Source: RGIG7213 sp045540335 (lineage in GTDB: Bacteria; Bacillota; Clostridia; Oscillospirales; CAG-272). Taken from it: DNA of 64,000 nt. A model generated the notes under the pieces. That model did not search any database. It was not told the origin of the DNA and saw nothing but the letters and a program-made list of their open reading frames with translations. The stretch's first letter is position 1. Each line of letters starts with the position of its first letter. Location: assembly GCA_045540335.1 (NCBI GenBank), contig JAZQHC010000018.1, positions 1 through 64,000 of the forward strand. The letters are read 5' to 3'. This document shows, piece by piece, positions 44,801-52,819 of this stretch. The position numbers were made by a program, and so were the translations under genes.

Positions 44801-45182
44801 AGAAGAAATAGATCAGGCAGAGGAAGATAAGCTTCGCGAAGAAGCAGAGGAAAGCTCTCGCCTGGAAGAAGAAGCCGCAAAAACGGAAAATGCAGAAACA
44901 CAAGATCCCAACGAAGACAGCGATGTTGCAGATTCTGATGTTCCTGCAGAAGATCCCGAACAAACGACTCCTTCCGAAGACGAAGAAACCGATGATGAAT
45001 CTGAAGAAGATTCTGAAGAATTCGATGCAAATAATTTCATCGACAACGGCAAGATCGTTAAAGTTACTTACGAAGGCGGAAAAGTATTCATACTTAACTA
45101 CAATAACTTCAAGGTTAACGTAGATGGTGTGGAAATTGATGCTCTCGACTTTTACACATATACAGAAGGAGGAGAAGGCTGA
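41805..45182 (+). CDS. DUF5696 secreted protein, putative glycan-active TIM barrel
   Basis: This is a 1125-aa exported protein. A signal peptide (~1-31) is followed by an acidic Glu/Thr linker, then the DUF5696 region (NNNYELYSYARTGEIAVRDR; LIPDGSGTLTRFED; later IGIYPDFEFSYV and VSGGNSYVLPYVDYILEVPL). The ~650-1000 part reads like a glycoside-hydrolase-type (beta/alpha) barrel, with acidic residues at strand ends (DFEF, GSDLNSDFDDEDP). A second very acidic linker (~1020-1085) precedes a short C-terminal beta unit (GKIVKVTYEGGKVFILNYNN). There is no C-terminal TM or sortase motif. GGAGG precedes the ATG. It overlaps the next permease gene by one base. Catalysis is a reasonable hypothesis but no catalytic pair can be named with confidence. 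Confidence 0.8.
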   Translation: MILKKFLSTILAVMMIVGTLTAAFAVTTYAEPETDAETGTDTETDTEKEEEEELDGNIDFTKLEYKTPEEKLKAMTLRVQNNNYELYSYARTGEIAVRDRRTGQILFSNPYDLGSTTGSTDTKEMLLSQVIIEFASSSTNQTYYSYKEAALRDQIIVKNIKNGLRVEYAIGRTETRKLVPRQITKESFENNILAKLKEGGMSAWAYNKFTAYYQIKDPAKKGVTQAELNAMYNQWPITKQYAIYVISTDTKDREYNWLEEQIKLYCPEYTFEKLDEDHDLVDYSVTDTAPPLFRLSLEYTLDESGLTARLAANGIRFNESSYKLKKLTILPYFGAGNSKSNKGYTLIPDGSGTLTRFEDVKSQLSLSAKMYGSDFAYHTDDPQHRQPMRLPVFGVVENYSETETYRVSVPLAKYYYADGNEITYYISENVEKGWINTYPEGGVFYNAEGKAAVTLKDGLWPEDIEYIDAYGNLINSRFVTESRTESEDRGYFAIMLDGDALAEISTNHGGVLHDYSSVATSFYPRPTDSYNLADATSVGANAMWTVTSKRKYTGSYIMKYTMLTDAQKAENYEKFLADPEAYEAELIAGLTPDEEGNVDTSTLFIPEVKDDDYKFYPASYMGMVNVCRDYYEATGVLTRLKAEDVKSDIPLCIETMGAIYSTEKILSIPVTVKVPLTTFDDVQSMYTQLADKGITNINFKLSGYANGGMESVVPSKVKWESKVGGADGFKELMAFAEEKDIGIYPDFEFSYVVGVSLFDGFNYKKHAVQTMDGRYPSQREYDPAYQMFYKNGYNPISPSVFEYFYDKMSPELLEYKPTGISVSTLGSDLNSDFDDEDPYNREDSKEFVVNLLEKMQKDYSSVMVSGGNSYVLPYVDYILEVPLDSSQYLKSSNAIPFMGMVIHGYVNFTGSALNMAGDIDYELLKSIENGASMYFILNYQNTSKLKEDKLFQKYYSVNFDTWLEGIAESYNKLNGALSDVQDKIIIDHEFITGIRVLTQEEIDQAEEDKLREEAEESSRLEEEAAKTENAETQDPNEDSDVADSDVPAEDPEQTTPSEDEETDDESEEDSEEFDANNFIDNGKIVKVTYEGGKVFILNYNNFKVNVDGVEIDALDFYTYTEGGEG

Positions 45183-46153
45183 TGACAAATGCAGATGAAA
45201 AGCTTGTAAAAGCTGCCCCCAAAAAGCGCCGCCGCGGTGCTTCGCTTGACAGAAGAAAAGCGAGAATGGGTTATGTATTCGTATTACCTTTTATAATCGG
45301 TCTTGTGGCAATGTACTTGCCGATTATATACGACTCCATTTTGTATAGCTTTACGAATATCAAGCACGGTGCTGAAGGCTATCAGTTGATGTGGGTTGGC
45401 TTGGAAAACTACCAGGAAGCTTTGTTCGTAGATACGTCTTACGTTCAGATCCTTACTTCCGGTATCCAGCAGTTGTTCTTAGATATTCCTTGTATCATTT
45501 TGTTTTCGTTGTTTATGGCTGTTCTGCTCAACCAGGATATGGTGGGCAGGGCAGCGTTCAGAGCGATCTTCTTCGTACCGGTTGTTCTTTCAACAGGTTT
45601 GGTTGCGAAGATAGACGTCGGCAACGAATTGCTTTCCTACATGCAGAATACCGATGAAGGTATCAGTACGGGCGCACAAAGCACCGGCGTTACTGAAATC
45701 GTTTCTGCAATGGACTTTAAATATTTGTTCTCAAGCATGAAGGTCGGTACGGAGCTTGTTGACTACGTTATCAATGCTATTAACAACATCTATAACATCA
45801 TCAACCGTTCGGGCGTTCAGATGCTTATATTCCTTGCAGGCTTGCAATCTATTTCACCTGCAATTTACGAATCCTGCCAGATAGAAGGCGCATCTGCTTG
45901 GGAAACATTCTGGAAGATCACCTTCCCGATGATAAGCCCGATGATCCTCGTTAACGCTATCTACACGATAATCGACGCATTTACGTCTTCCACCAACACG
46001 GTTATGACGTATATCGATCAGGTTTACAGCAAAACAGATGGTGACGTTCTTTCGTCTGCCATGGCTTGGATGTACTTCCTCATCGTTATTGCGATCATCG
46101 CAGCAGTAGCGGGTATCATGTCTGCGTTCGTATTCTATCAGAGAAGAGATTAA
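45182..46153 (+). CDS. Sugar ABC transporter permease, MalF/UgpA type (pair 2)
   Basis: This 323-aa permease has a basic N-terminus (KKRRRGASLDRRKARMGYVF) and six TM segments starting VLPFIIGLVAMYLPIIYDSI. The EAA loop is ESCQIEGASAWETFWKITFP. A long insert (~140-195, DEGISTGAQSTGVTEIVSAM and MKVGTELVDYVINAINNIYN) lies where pair 1 has a short loop. It shares one base with the DUF5696 stop and ends 13 bases before its partner. Pair 2 has no separate binding protein in the operon. Confidence 0.92.
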   Translation: MTNADEKLVKAAPKKRRRGASLDRRKARMGYVFVLPFIIGLVAMYLPIIYDSILYSFTNIKHGAEGYQLMWVGLENYQEALFVDTSYVQILTSGIQQLFLDIPCIILFSLFMAVLLNQDMVGRAAFRAIFFVPVVLSTGLVAKIDVGNELLSYMQNTDEGISTGAQSTGVTEIVSAMDFKYLFSSMKVGTELVDYVINAINNIYNIINRSGVQMLIFLAGLQSISPAIYESCQIEGASAWETFWKITFPMISPMILVNAIYTIIDAFTSSTNTVMTYIDQVYSKTDGDVLSSAMAWMYFLIVIAIIAAVAGIMSAFVFYQRRD

Positions 46154-46166
46154 GGGGGTGTAAGAA

Positions 46167-47219
46167 ATGAATGCTGATGCAAGTGTAAAAGTTAAAAAAG
46201 AAACAAAAAACACTATAAAGGTTGATTTCGACAGAACCCCGTTCTGGCAAAGAATGAAGGCTAAATACCTCTCCTTCTTCTTCTTGCAAAAATTGGTATG
46301 GGCGTTGTTCAGATACATTTTGCTTATAGGTATCTCGTACGTTATATTGTTCCCGTTCTTTGCTAAGATCGCTTCTTCCTTTATGTCTCCTGAGGATTTT
46401 GTTGATGCAACGGTTAAATTGATACCTAAGTATCCTACGTTTGACCAGTATAAATACATTTTCCTTGAAAACCATTACTTGAAAGCGATATTCAATACTA
46501 CAACGCTTTCACTTTCCTGCGCTGTTATCCAAACGTTTATTTGTGCGTTTATCGGTTACGGCTTCGCAAAGTTCAAATTCCGCGGCAACGGTCTGTTGTT
46601 CTTGTTGGTTATCTTTTCGATGGTCGTTCCTCACCAAACGCTTCAGCTTGCTATGTTCATGAAGTTCAGATATTTCGATGTTTTGGGAATTTTGAATTTG
46701 CTTGGCGGCGGCGTTGTGAAAACGTTTGATATTACAGGCGGCGTTACGTATTTCAACCTTACGAACCAATTTACACCGCTTATTCTGCTTTCTTTCACGG
46801 GCTTGGCGTTTAAAAACGGTTTGTACATATTCATGATGCGTCAGTTCTATAAGGGCGTTCCTGATGAACTTGAAGAATCTGCATATGTTGACGGTTCAGG
46901 TATGTTCCGCACGTTCTTTAAGATAATCCTTCCTCTTTCCGTTCCTATGATGATTACGATATTCTTGTTCGCGTTCTCATGGCAATGGACGGACAGCTTC
47001 TACACAAGCTTGTTCTTTACAAAGACGGATATTTATCTTATGAAGAGTATTATTACGATTCCCAGAAGCTTGGATATTACGTTTGCTGCTTCAAATCTTT
47101 ACAATGCGGCAATCAGAAATACTTGCGGATTGATGATAATTCTTCCCCTTGTTATATTGTTCCTGTTCTGCCAAAGATATCTTATCCAAGGTATTGAACG
47201 TTCCGGTATTACGGGCTAA
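46167..47219 (+). CDS. Sugar ABC transporter permease, MalG/UgpE type (pair 2)
   Basis: This is a 350-aa six-TM permease. Seen: LLIGISYVILFPFFAKIASS at the first TM, the F-M-S-P-E-D-F region, an EAA loop EESAYVDGSGMFRTFFKIIL, and a final LVILFLFCQRYLIQGIERSG typical of MalG-like ends. A ~30-residue insert with LGGGVVKTFDITGGV is present in the middle. GGGGG lies upstream of the ATG. It is the last gene of the operon and is followed by a strong terminator. Confidence 0.92.
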   Translation: MNADASVKVKKETKNTIKVDFDRTPFWQRMKAKYLSFFFLQKLVWALFRYILLIGISYVILFPFFAKIASSFMSPEDFVDATVKLIPKYPTFDQYKYIFLENHYLKAIFNTTTLSLSCAVIQTFICAFIGYGFAKFKFRGNGLLFLLVIFSMVVPHQTLQLAMFMKFRYFDVLGILNLLGGGVVKTFDITGGVTYFNLTNQFTPLILLSFTGLAFKNGLYIFMMRQFYKGVPDELEESAYVDGSGMFRTFFKIILPLSVPMMITIFLFAFSWQWTDSFYTSLFFTKTDIYLMKSIITIPRSLDITFAASNLYNAAIRNTCGLMIILPLVILFLFCQRYLIQGIERSGITG

Positions 47220-47251
47220 TAATTGGGTATTTAAACAAAAATTATACCTTT

Positions 47252-47289
47252 TGCGAGACTTCTTATAAAGAAGTCTCGCAGTTTTTTTG
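47252..47289 (+). terminator. Terminator of the carbohydrate ABC operon
   Basis: TGCGAGACTTCTT (47252-47264) pairs with AAGAAGTCTCGCA (47268-47280), then GTTTTTTTG. Confidence 0.85.
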
Positions 47290-47550
47290 CAGTAAGTTTA
47301 TTGCTTGGCGATATTTTTTTGTGACTTTAAGCAGGAAGCTTTCATAAGGTTGAATACAGCCATTGCGTTCAACGTTTATACACTGGATATTGGTACGATT
47401 TACGGAAATATAGATATTTTTACCGGCAAATAAAAGCCCCCGAAAGACTGTGAATCTGTCGGGGTCCGTTTTTTGTTTATGGTAAAGCGAATACGCTTTC
47501 TATAAGTAAGCAGCCTTATGAGATGTTTGGCATTTTATATACTATAAAAA
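47290..47550. other. Intergenic stretch with a second hairpin; no gene recognised
   Basis: About 260 bases. GTTGAATACAGCC...GCGTTCAAC near 47353-47372 is a weak hairpin. A short open stretch to TAA near 47430 could be a gene remnant but is too short to name. A terminator-like stem lies at 47437-47475. Confidence 0.4.
47437..47475 (+). terminator. Terminator-like hairpin
   Basis: CCCCCGAAAGA pairs imperfectly with TCTGTCGGGG and is followed by TCCGTTTTTTG. It resembles the XRE terminator at 534 and follows no recognisable gene. Confidence 0.55.
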
Positions 47551-47582
47551 TACACGCCCGATTTAGTATATCGGGCGTGTAT
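47551..47582 (-). terminator. Terminator of the acyltransferase gene
   Basis: On the minus strand TACACGCCCGAT (47582-47571) pairs with ATCGGGCGTGTA (47562-47551), then TTTTTATAG. Confidence 0.7.
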
Positions 47583-47584
47583 GA

Positions 47585-48631
47585 TTATCTTGCACCTGTT
47601 AAAACGGAGTATATTTTAGGTAAAAATCGTTTTAAAATAATGCCGAAAATGTTTATCAAAAACAGTGAAATGATTATAGTAAGCGCGCAGTTCAAAAAAG
47701 CGAAATACGATGATTTCGGCAAAATGAAATACAGCAGCTTTGTAACCACCGCAGAAACATTTACGTGCATGGCAAAAACAAGGAAGCTGGAAGAATAAAA
47801 TTGTCTGTTCTTTAATTTGTCGATAAATAAATCAGCAAAAAGCCAGAAGGATACTGCAGATATGTAAATTAACGCGTAATATACGAAAGATGGAATTATA
47901 AACAAATTAAAAGTTTTAAAACATATGACAATTGAAGAAACAACTATTGCTGAACCGCCGAATATTTGCCATTTAAAAGAAGATTTTTTCGAAAACGCAT
48001 CGAAAAAGTGTCTTCCTATCAATCCACCTAAAAGAAAAGGGAATATTCCCGAACTGACTAAGGGGATAACGCAGCCTGAACCCTGTAAAATAAATATTGC
48101 GGAAATTATTGATATACCGATGTATTTATTTTTTATTATGTAATATAAAATCGGTGAAAGTAATATCAGAATAATCAGTTCTTGTATAAACCAAAAAGGA
48201 ATATTGCATCCGTGATTTAAGATGGCATCTATTACGTTTGGAAGTGTTATTATAAACTTTTCACGCCCAATAAAATAGTTTGATATAAATGAATACGAAG
48301 TAATTATACTAAACAGCATACACAGGGTATTCCAGACAATATATGGTATAAACAACGATTTAAAACGGGATTTTATTTTTTTGAAATACATACTGTTGTC
48401 GTAATTACGAAAAAACAACACGCCCGAAATAATAAAAAATAACGGTACGCCCAAACGCGCAATACATTCTTTTATGTACATGTATATACAACCGTTTATT
48501 GTATCTATAGTCAATCCCTTATATGGATAGTTTGCGAATGAAGAAATGTGAATGAAAAAAATCAGAATACTTAATAAATATGTGACTTTTTCTTTTTTTT
48601 TCCAAAAATAATCGTAGTTTTTTTCGCCCAA
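47585..48631 (-). CDS. Acyltransferase-3 family membrane protein
   Basis: This is a 348-aa protein with about ten TM segments. The start is TTG (48631) with AAAGGAA upstream. Seen: FFIHISSFANYP near the N-terminus, where the family has its catalytic His; GVPLFFIISGVLFFRNYD; the loop KSLFIPYIVWNTLCML; and IPFWFIQELIILILLSPILY. This is the OafA/YrhL (Acyl_transf_3) plan. These proteins O-acetylate or O-acylate surface polysaccharides or peptidoglycan. The acceptor is unknown and no other polysaccharide gene is adjacent. It appears to be transcribed alone; a possible TTGAAT-16-TATACA promoter lies upstream. Confidence 0.85.
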   Translation of the reverse strand: MGEKNYDYFWKKKEKVTYLLSILIFFIHISSFANYPYKGLTIDTINGCIYMYIKECIARLGVPLFFIISGVLFFRNYDNSMYFKKIKSRFKSLFIPYIVWNTLCMLFSIITSYSFISNYFIGREKFIITLPNVIDAILNHGCNIPFWFIQELIILILLSPILYYIIKNKYIGISIISAIFILQGSGCVIPLVSSGIFPFLLGGLIGRHFFDAFSKKSSFKWQIFGGSAIVVSSIVICFKTFNLFIIPSFVYYALIYISAVSFWLFADLFIDKLKNRQFYSSSFLVFAMHVNVSAVVTKLLYFILPKSSYFAFLNCALTIIISLFLINIFGIILKRFLPKIYSVLTGAR

Positions 48632-48783
48632 AATAAGAATTCCTTTCTGTGCTTTGTGCGTAAGTGTATAATGTAATGAAAAGTAAATTCAAACGGCGTA
48701 ACCCAAAAGCCGCACAGTATGTAATATAATTACTGTGTATGTTTTCAAAGTTGCGCCGATTGAATGTGATATTTAAATGAATA

Positions 48784-49206
48784 TTAGAACAAATCTGCCT
48801 CGTTAGCTGTTTTTATACCTGCGCCTGCAAGTGCGGCAGCGGCTTTTTGATTGTCGTCAACGCGGAATATCATATATGCACTTGATTTGCCTGATAAAAA
48901 TGCATACGTGTACTCAACCGAAACGTTTGCTTCAGATAATACTTCAAGAATAGTTGCAAGGCTTCCGGGAGTATCGGATATCGCTGCAGCCAGAACATCG
49001 TTTGTGATAGTTATATATCCACCCGATTGCAATGCTTTTTGCGCAGCATCAGGATCGTCGCATATGATACGAAGTATTCCGTAATCTTGCGTATCTGCAA
49101 TCGAAAGTGCTTTTAAGTTGATATTATGCTCGGCAATGAATCGGGTCGCTTCTGCGAGCCTGCCTTTTCTGTTTTCGATAAAAACGGAAATTTGTTTAAC
49201 GCTCAT
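48784..49206 (-). CDS. Tandem ACT-domain protein
   Basis: This 140-aa protein consists of two ACT domains. The first is KQISVFIENRKGRLAEATRF and the second starts near residue 72 with VLAAAISDTPGSLATILEVL. The G-R-L and G-S-L turns are the usual ligand-binding loops for amino acids. It starts 15 bp after the PaaK-like gene, an arrangement repeatedly seen in Clostridia and Archaea. It probably senses an amino acid or a related acid for that ligase; the ligand is unknown. Confidence 0.85.
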   Translation of the reverse strand: MSVKQISVFIENRKGRLAEATRFIAEHNINLKALSIADTQDYGILRIICDDPDAAQKALQSGGYITITNDVLAAAISDTPGSLATILEVLSEANVSVEYTYAFLSGKSSAYMIFRVDDNQKAAAALAGAGIKTANEADLF

Positions 49207-49221
49207 ATCAGTTCTCCTTTA

Positions 49222-50529
49222 TCAATCGTGCAATTTTCTCTTGTCTATAACGCGTACAGCCTTGCCCTCGCTTCTGGTGATCGTCTTGGGGGCAACCAAA
49301 TGCACCTTGGGGTTAATTCCAAGCATTATTTTTATAGCATTTGCAAGTGATTTTTCTTTCATGGAAATACCTTTAACGGTGTCGGTGAATTGTTCGGGCG
49401 TAAGCTCAACTGAAACATCAAGTGTGTCGGTGTTATGCTCTCTGTCAACCTCAATAAGGTAGTTTGCAGAATATCCCTCTTTAAGAAGTACCGCTTCGAT
49501 CTGAGATGGGAATACGTTTACACCCCTGATAATAAGCATATCGTCGCTTCTGCCCATGGGCTTGCTCATTTTAATAAGTGTTCTTCCGCATGAACATTTT
49601 TTGCGTGTCAAAACGCAAATATCTCTCGTGCGGTAGCGAAGCAGGGGGAAGCCCTCCTTGTCAAGACTGGTGAATACCAATTCACCTTTTGATCCCTCAG
49701 GAAGAACCTCGCCTGTTTCAGGGTCGATAATTTCTGCCAAGAAGTGGTCTTCGTTTATGTGCATGCCCGTTTGCTCTTCACATTCGAAGGAAACCCCCGG
49801 GCCGCTTGTTTCCGTTAAACCGTAAATGTCGTATGCTTTTATGTCAAGGGATTTTTCGATATCACGGCGCATTTCCTCTGTCCACGGTTCTGCACCGAAA
49901 ATGCCTGCTTTAAGGTCGATATCTTCGGGTGTAAGCCCCATTTCCTTCAACGTTTCACCTATGTAAGCGGCGTAAGAAGGTGTACAACAAAGTATAGTTG
50001 CGTGCAGATCACGCATAAATTGTATCTGTCTTTCGGTGTTTCCTGATGACATGGGAAGTGTAAGGCATCCTACCTTGTGAGAACCGCCGTTTAAACCGGG
50101 GCCGCCCGTGAAAAGGCCGTATCCGTATGCTACCTGACATACATCTTCGTTAGTACCGCCTGCGGCAACTATGGCACGTGCACAGCATTCTTCCCACAAT
50201 TCAACGTCTTTTTGTGTGTAGAAAGCAACTACGCGGCGGCCGGTAGTTCCGCTTGTGGATTGTATGCGCACGCAATTTTTAAGATCCGTGCCAAGCAACC
50301 CGTACGGATAAGCATCGCGAAGATCTGCCTTCGTTAAAAAGGGAAGCTTGTGCAAATCGTCAACCGATTTTATGTCGTCGGGGGTGACGCCCTTTGCATC
50401 CATTAAGTCGCGATAGTATTTAACGTTTTCGTAAACGCGTTTTACTTGTTTTATAAGTTTTTCATTCTGAATAGCCCGCATTTCGTCAAGTGAAGCACAT
50501 TCTATTTCTGGTTGATAATAGTTTGGCAT
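49222..50529 (-). CDS. Phenylacetate-CoA ligase family enzyme (PaaK-like)
   Basis: This 435-aa enzyme is of the AMP-forming acyl-CoA synthetase type. Seen: the P-loop-like QSTSGTTGRRVVAFYT; GLTETSGPGVSFECEEQTG; LRYRTRDICVLTRKKCSCGR, a Cys-containing variant of the family motif; and a C-terminal GRSDDMLIIRGVNVFPSQIE. It ligates an aryl or other carboxylic acid to CoA through an acyl-adenylate. In fermenters such enzymes often act on phenylacetate or indoleacetate from amino-acid breakdown. No downstream aromatic pathway is present here, so I leave the symbol blank. It is paired with the ACT protein. Confidence 0.9.
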   Translation of the reverse strand: MPNYYQPEIECASLDEMRAIQNEKLIKQVKRVYENVKYYRDLMDAKGVTPDDIKSVDDLHKLPFLTKADLRDAYPYGLLGTDLKNCVRIQSTSGTTGRRVVAFYTQKDVELWEECCARAIVAAGGTNEDVCQVAYGYGLFTGGPGLNGGSHKVGCLTLPMSSGNTERQIQFMRDLHATILCCTPSYAAYIGETLKEMGLTPEDIDLKAGIFGAEPWTEEMRRDIEKSLDIKAYDIYGLTETSGPGVSFECEEQTGMHINEDHFLAEIIDPETGEVLPEGSKGELVFTSLDKEGFPLLRYRTRDICVLTRKKCSCGRTLIKMSKPMGRSDDMLIIRGVNVFPSQIEAVLLKEGYSANYLIEVDREHNTDTLDVSVELTPEQFTDTVKGISMKEKSLANAIKIMLGINPKVHLVAPKTITRSEGKAVRVIDKRKLHD

Positions 50530-50569
50530 TGTGAAAATTCTCCTTCTGCATAATCAATATGCTGAAATA

Positions 50570-50598
50570 ATTATATCCCTGCGGAAATTTTTTGTCAA
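50570..50598 (-). promoter_or_regulatory. SigmaA promoter of the PaaK-ACT operon
   Basis: On the minus strand TTGACA (50598-50593), 17 bases, TATAAT (50575-50570). Confidence 0.8.
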
Positions 50599-50646
50599 TA
50601 TGATTTTGTAAATATACACATTAACAATCGTATAAAAATACATTTT

Positions 50647-51927
50647 TTACGATTTTTTAACAGTATTTAAAATGTCTTTTATTTTTGGACGCGCACCGTA
50701 AAGTAATACACCGACGCGGTATATTTTAGCAGAGATCGCACCTATGGCGATTGCAGAAATGATAAGAATTACGATGGAAATTATTATTTCGTATATTGCT
50801 ACGTTGCCCATTGCAATTCGCGTAAACATAGCCATTGGGGCTGTGAATGGCACAAACGAGCAGATCTTCATCAAAACGGAATCTATTGCATCTGATGTGA
50901 AAGAAAATACAACTACCAAAAAGCCTGCAACGAAAATAAGCGTTATCGGCATAACCAAAGTATTTATATCTTCAAGCTTGGAAGCAACAGAACCCATCGC
51001 ACCGTACATGAAGGCATATACTGCAAAGCCTAAAACAAAGAAAACAATCATATATACCAGTAAATGCAACGGTATATCAAATATCATGGTCATTACGCTG
51101 TCTGAATCCCAAAATTTTCGATTCAGATTAAATGCTGCAAAAGCAGTACCGAAAACGCATATCAACTGTATCAGCCCTGCAAGGCAGGATGCTATAACTT
51201 TGCCAAACATCATGCTTGTGGGATTTGCGGTGGTTATCAAAAGCTCCATCGCGCGTGAGCTTTTTTCTGTAGCAACGTTGGTAGCAACCATTTGTCCGTA
51301 TAACAGAATTACCATATACAAAGCCATTATCATTACGTATGTATAAAGGTAGTTTTCCATTTGATCCTTTCCAAGGGTCTCTACTTCACTTTCTATTTCC
51401 AGCGAAAGGATATTTTCTGCATCTTCAAATGAAATACCGTTTTGGATCATTACGTTCATTCTTGCAGCGGTTTGCAATATCTCCATGGCTATGATTTGAT
51501 TGCTGTCGTACATTGAAAGATTGTTTACGCAATATTTAAACGAGGTAAGACTGTCTAAAATAAATGCACATTCCGCATCGCCTGATACGATTTTGTCTTT
51601 TATTTCGCTTTCTTCGCCTTCTGCAACTTGTACGTTGTATTCGCTGAATGCTTCTGAAAATACGTCCTTTACATTTTGCGCTTCTTTTCCGTAAATAAGC
51701 ATAACGGGAAGAGAATCAACACTGTCGTTAGGTGCTTGTTCTCCATTGTTTTCTTCAGGATAGCGGATATCTGTATCCGAATCAAGAAATGAAGATATTT
51801 GGGGGAAAAACATCGCAAACGCGATTACAATCATCAAAAATAACGTAATACCTACAAAAACCTTGTTTGTAAAATAGTTTTTAAGCTCGAATTTAAGAAT
51901 TTTTCCAAATTGTTTCATAACTTTCAC
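50647..51927 (-). CDS. ABC-2 type transporter permease (NatB-like)
   Basis: This is a 426-aa membrane protein. One N-terminal TM (VFVGITLFLMIVIAFAMFFP) is followed by a ~150-residue extracellular domain. Five TM segments then carry the ABC-2/NatB pattern (YVMIMALYMVILLYGQMVAT, NVATEKSSRAMELLITTANP, and the SKLEDINTLVMPITLIFVAG loop). It exports an unknown substrate; NatAB of Bacillus moves Na+. It overlaps the ATPase gene by 4 bp and is the last gene of the PadR-controlled set. Confidence 0.88.
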   Translation of the reverse strand: MKVMKQFGKILKFELKNYFTNKVFVGITLFLMIVIAFAMFFPQISSFLDSDTDIRYPEENNGEQAPNDSVDSLPVMLIYGKEAQNVKDVFSEAFSEYNVQVAEGEESEIKDKIVSGDAECAFILDSLTSFKYCVNNLSMYDSNQIIAMEILQTAARMNVMIQNGISFEDAENILSLEIESEVETLGKDQMENYLYTYVMIMALYMVILLYGQMVATNVATEKSSRAMELLITTANPTSMMFGKVIASCLAGLIQLICVFGTAFAAFNLNRKFWDSDSVMTMIFDIPLHLLVYMIVFFVLGFAVYAFMYGAMGSVASKLEDINTLVMPITLIFVAGFLVVVFSFTSDAIDSVLMKICSFVPFTAPMAMFTRIAMGNVAIYEIIISIVILIISAIAIGAISAKIYRVGVLLYGARPKIKDILNTVKKS

Positions 51928-52805
51928 CTCTGTGCGTATTGAACGAAAATATCGTTAAGGGTAGGCTCTAAAACCTTTATTTCGTCTATATCATAAGTTT
52001 CGGTGATTTTTTTCATTACCGGCATTTTTTCTTTCGGATCATTTAAAGTTAAAACGATTTCTTCGTTGTTACCTTGGCAGCAGTCTTTGAAATCGGACAT
52101 TATTTTTTCGTTTTCACAAGAGCGTATGCACAATTTGTTTCGAGGATAGTTGCGTTTAATATTGTAAAGATCTCCTTGTAAAACAACTTTGCCGCTGTTT
52201 ATAATTGCAATGCTGTCGCAAAATTCTTCTATGTAATTCATTTGATGGCTTGAAAATAATACGATCTTGTTTTTGGATATTTCTTCCTTTACCACGTCTT
52301 TTAAAAGCATGGCGTTAACGGGGTCAAGCCCTGAAAAAGGTTCATCAAGGATAACAACGTGCGGATCGTGCGCAAGCGCGGTAACAAGCTGTATTTTTTG
52401 TTGATTGCCCTTTGAAAGCGTATCTAATCTTTTATTTTTATGTTCTTGCATGCCCAACCGTATAAGCCATTTTTCTACGGAAGCAACGGCATCGGAATGC
52501 TTCATTCCGTGAAGCTCGGCAAAATATACAAGCTGATCGTTGATTTTCTTTTTAGGGTATAAGCCGCGTTCTTCGGGCAGATATCCAAAGCTTACGCTGT
52601 TGTAATCTATTGGCTTGCCGTTAAACAAAACCTCGCCGCCGTCTGCTGCGAAAACGTTCATCAATATACGGATGCTTGTCGTTTTTCCTGCGCCGTTTCT
52701 GCCTAAAAGTCCTAAAGCCTTTCCGCTTTCCGCTTTTATTGAAACGTTATTTAAAACCTTGTTTGCACCAAAGCTTTTGCATATGTTTTTTAATTCGATA
52801 TTCAT
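51924..52805 (-). CDS. ABC transporter ATPase (NatA-like)
   Basis: This 293-aa ATPase has Walker A LLGRNGAGKTTS near residue 33, a Q-loop near YLPEERGLYPK, the signature LSKGNQQKIQLV, Walker B HVVILDEPFSGLDP and the switch His in FSSHQMNYIEE. The LSKGNQQK form of the signature and the short C-terminal extension match NatA/YhaQ-type exporters. It couples to the permease at 50647. Fourteen bp separate it from the DUF2812 gene. Confidence 0.93.
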   Translation of the reverse strand: MNIELKNICKSFGANKVLNNVSIKAESGKALGLLGRNGAGKTTSIRILMNVFAADGGEVLFNGKPIDYNSVSFGYLPEERGLYPKKKINDQLVYFAELHGMKHSDAVASVEKWLIRLGMQEHKNKRLDTLSKGNQQKIQLVTALAHDPHVVILDEPFSGLDPVNAMLLKDVVKEEISKNKIVLFSSHQMNYIEEFCDSIAIINSGKVVLQGDLYNIKRNYPRNKLCIRSCENEKIMSDFKDCCQGNNEEIVLTLNDPKEKMPVMKKITETYDIDEIKVLEPTLNDIFVQYAQR

Positions 52806-52819
52806 ACTGTCCCCCTTGT

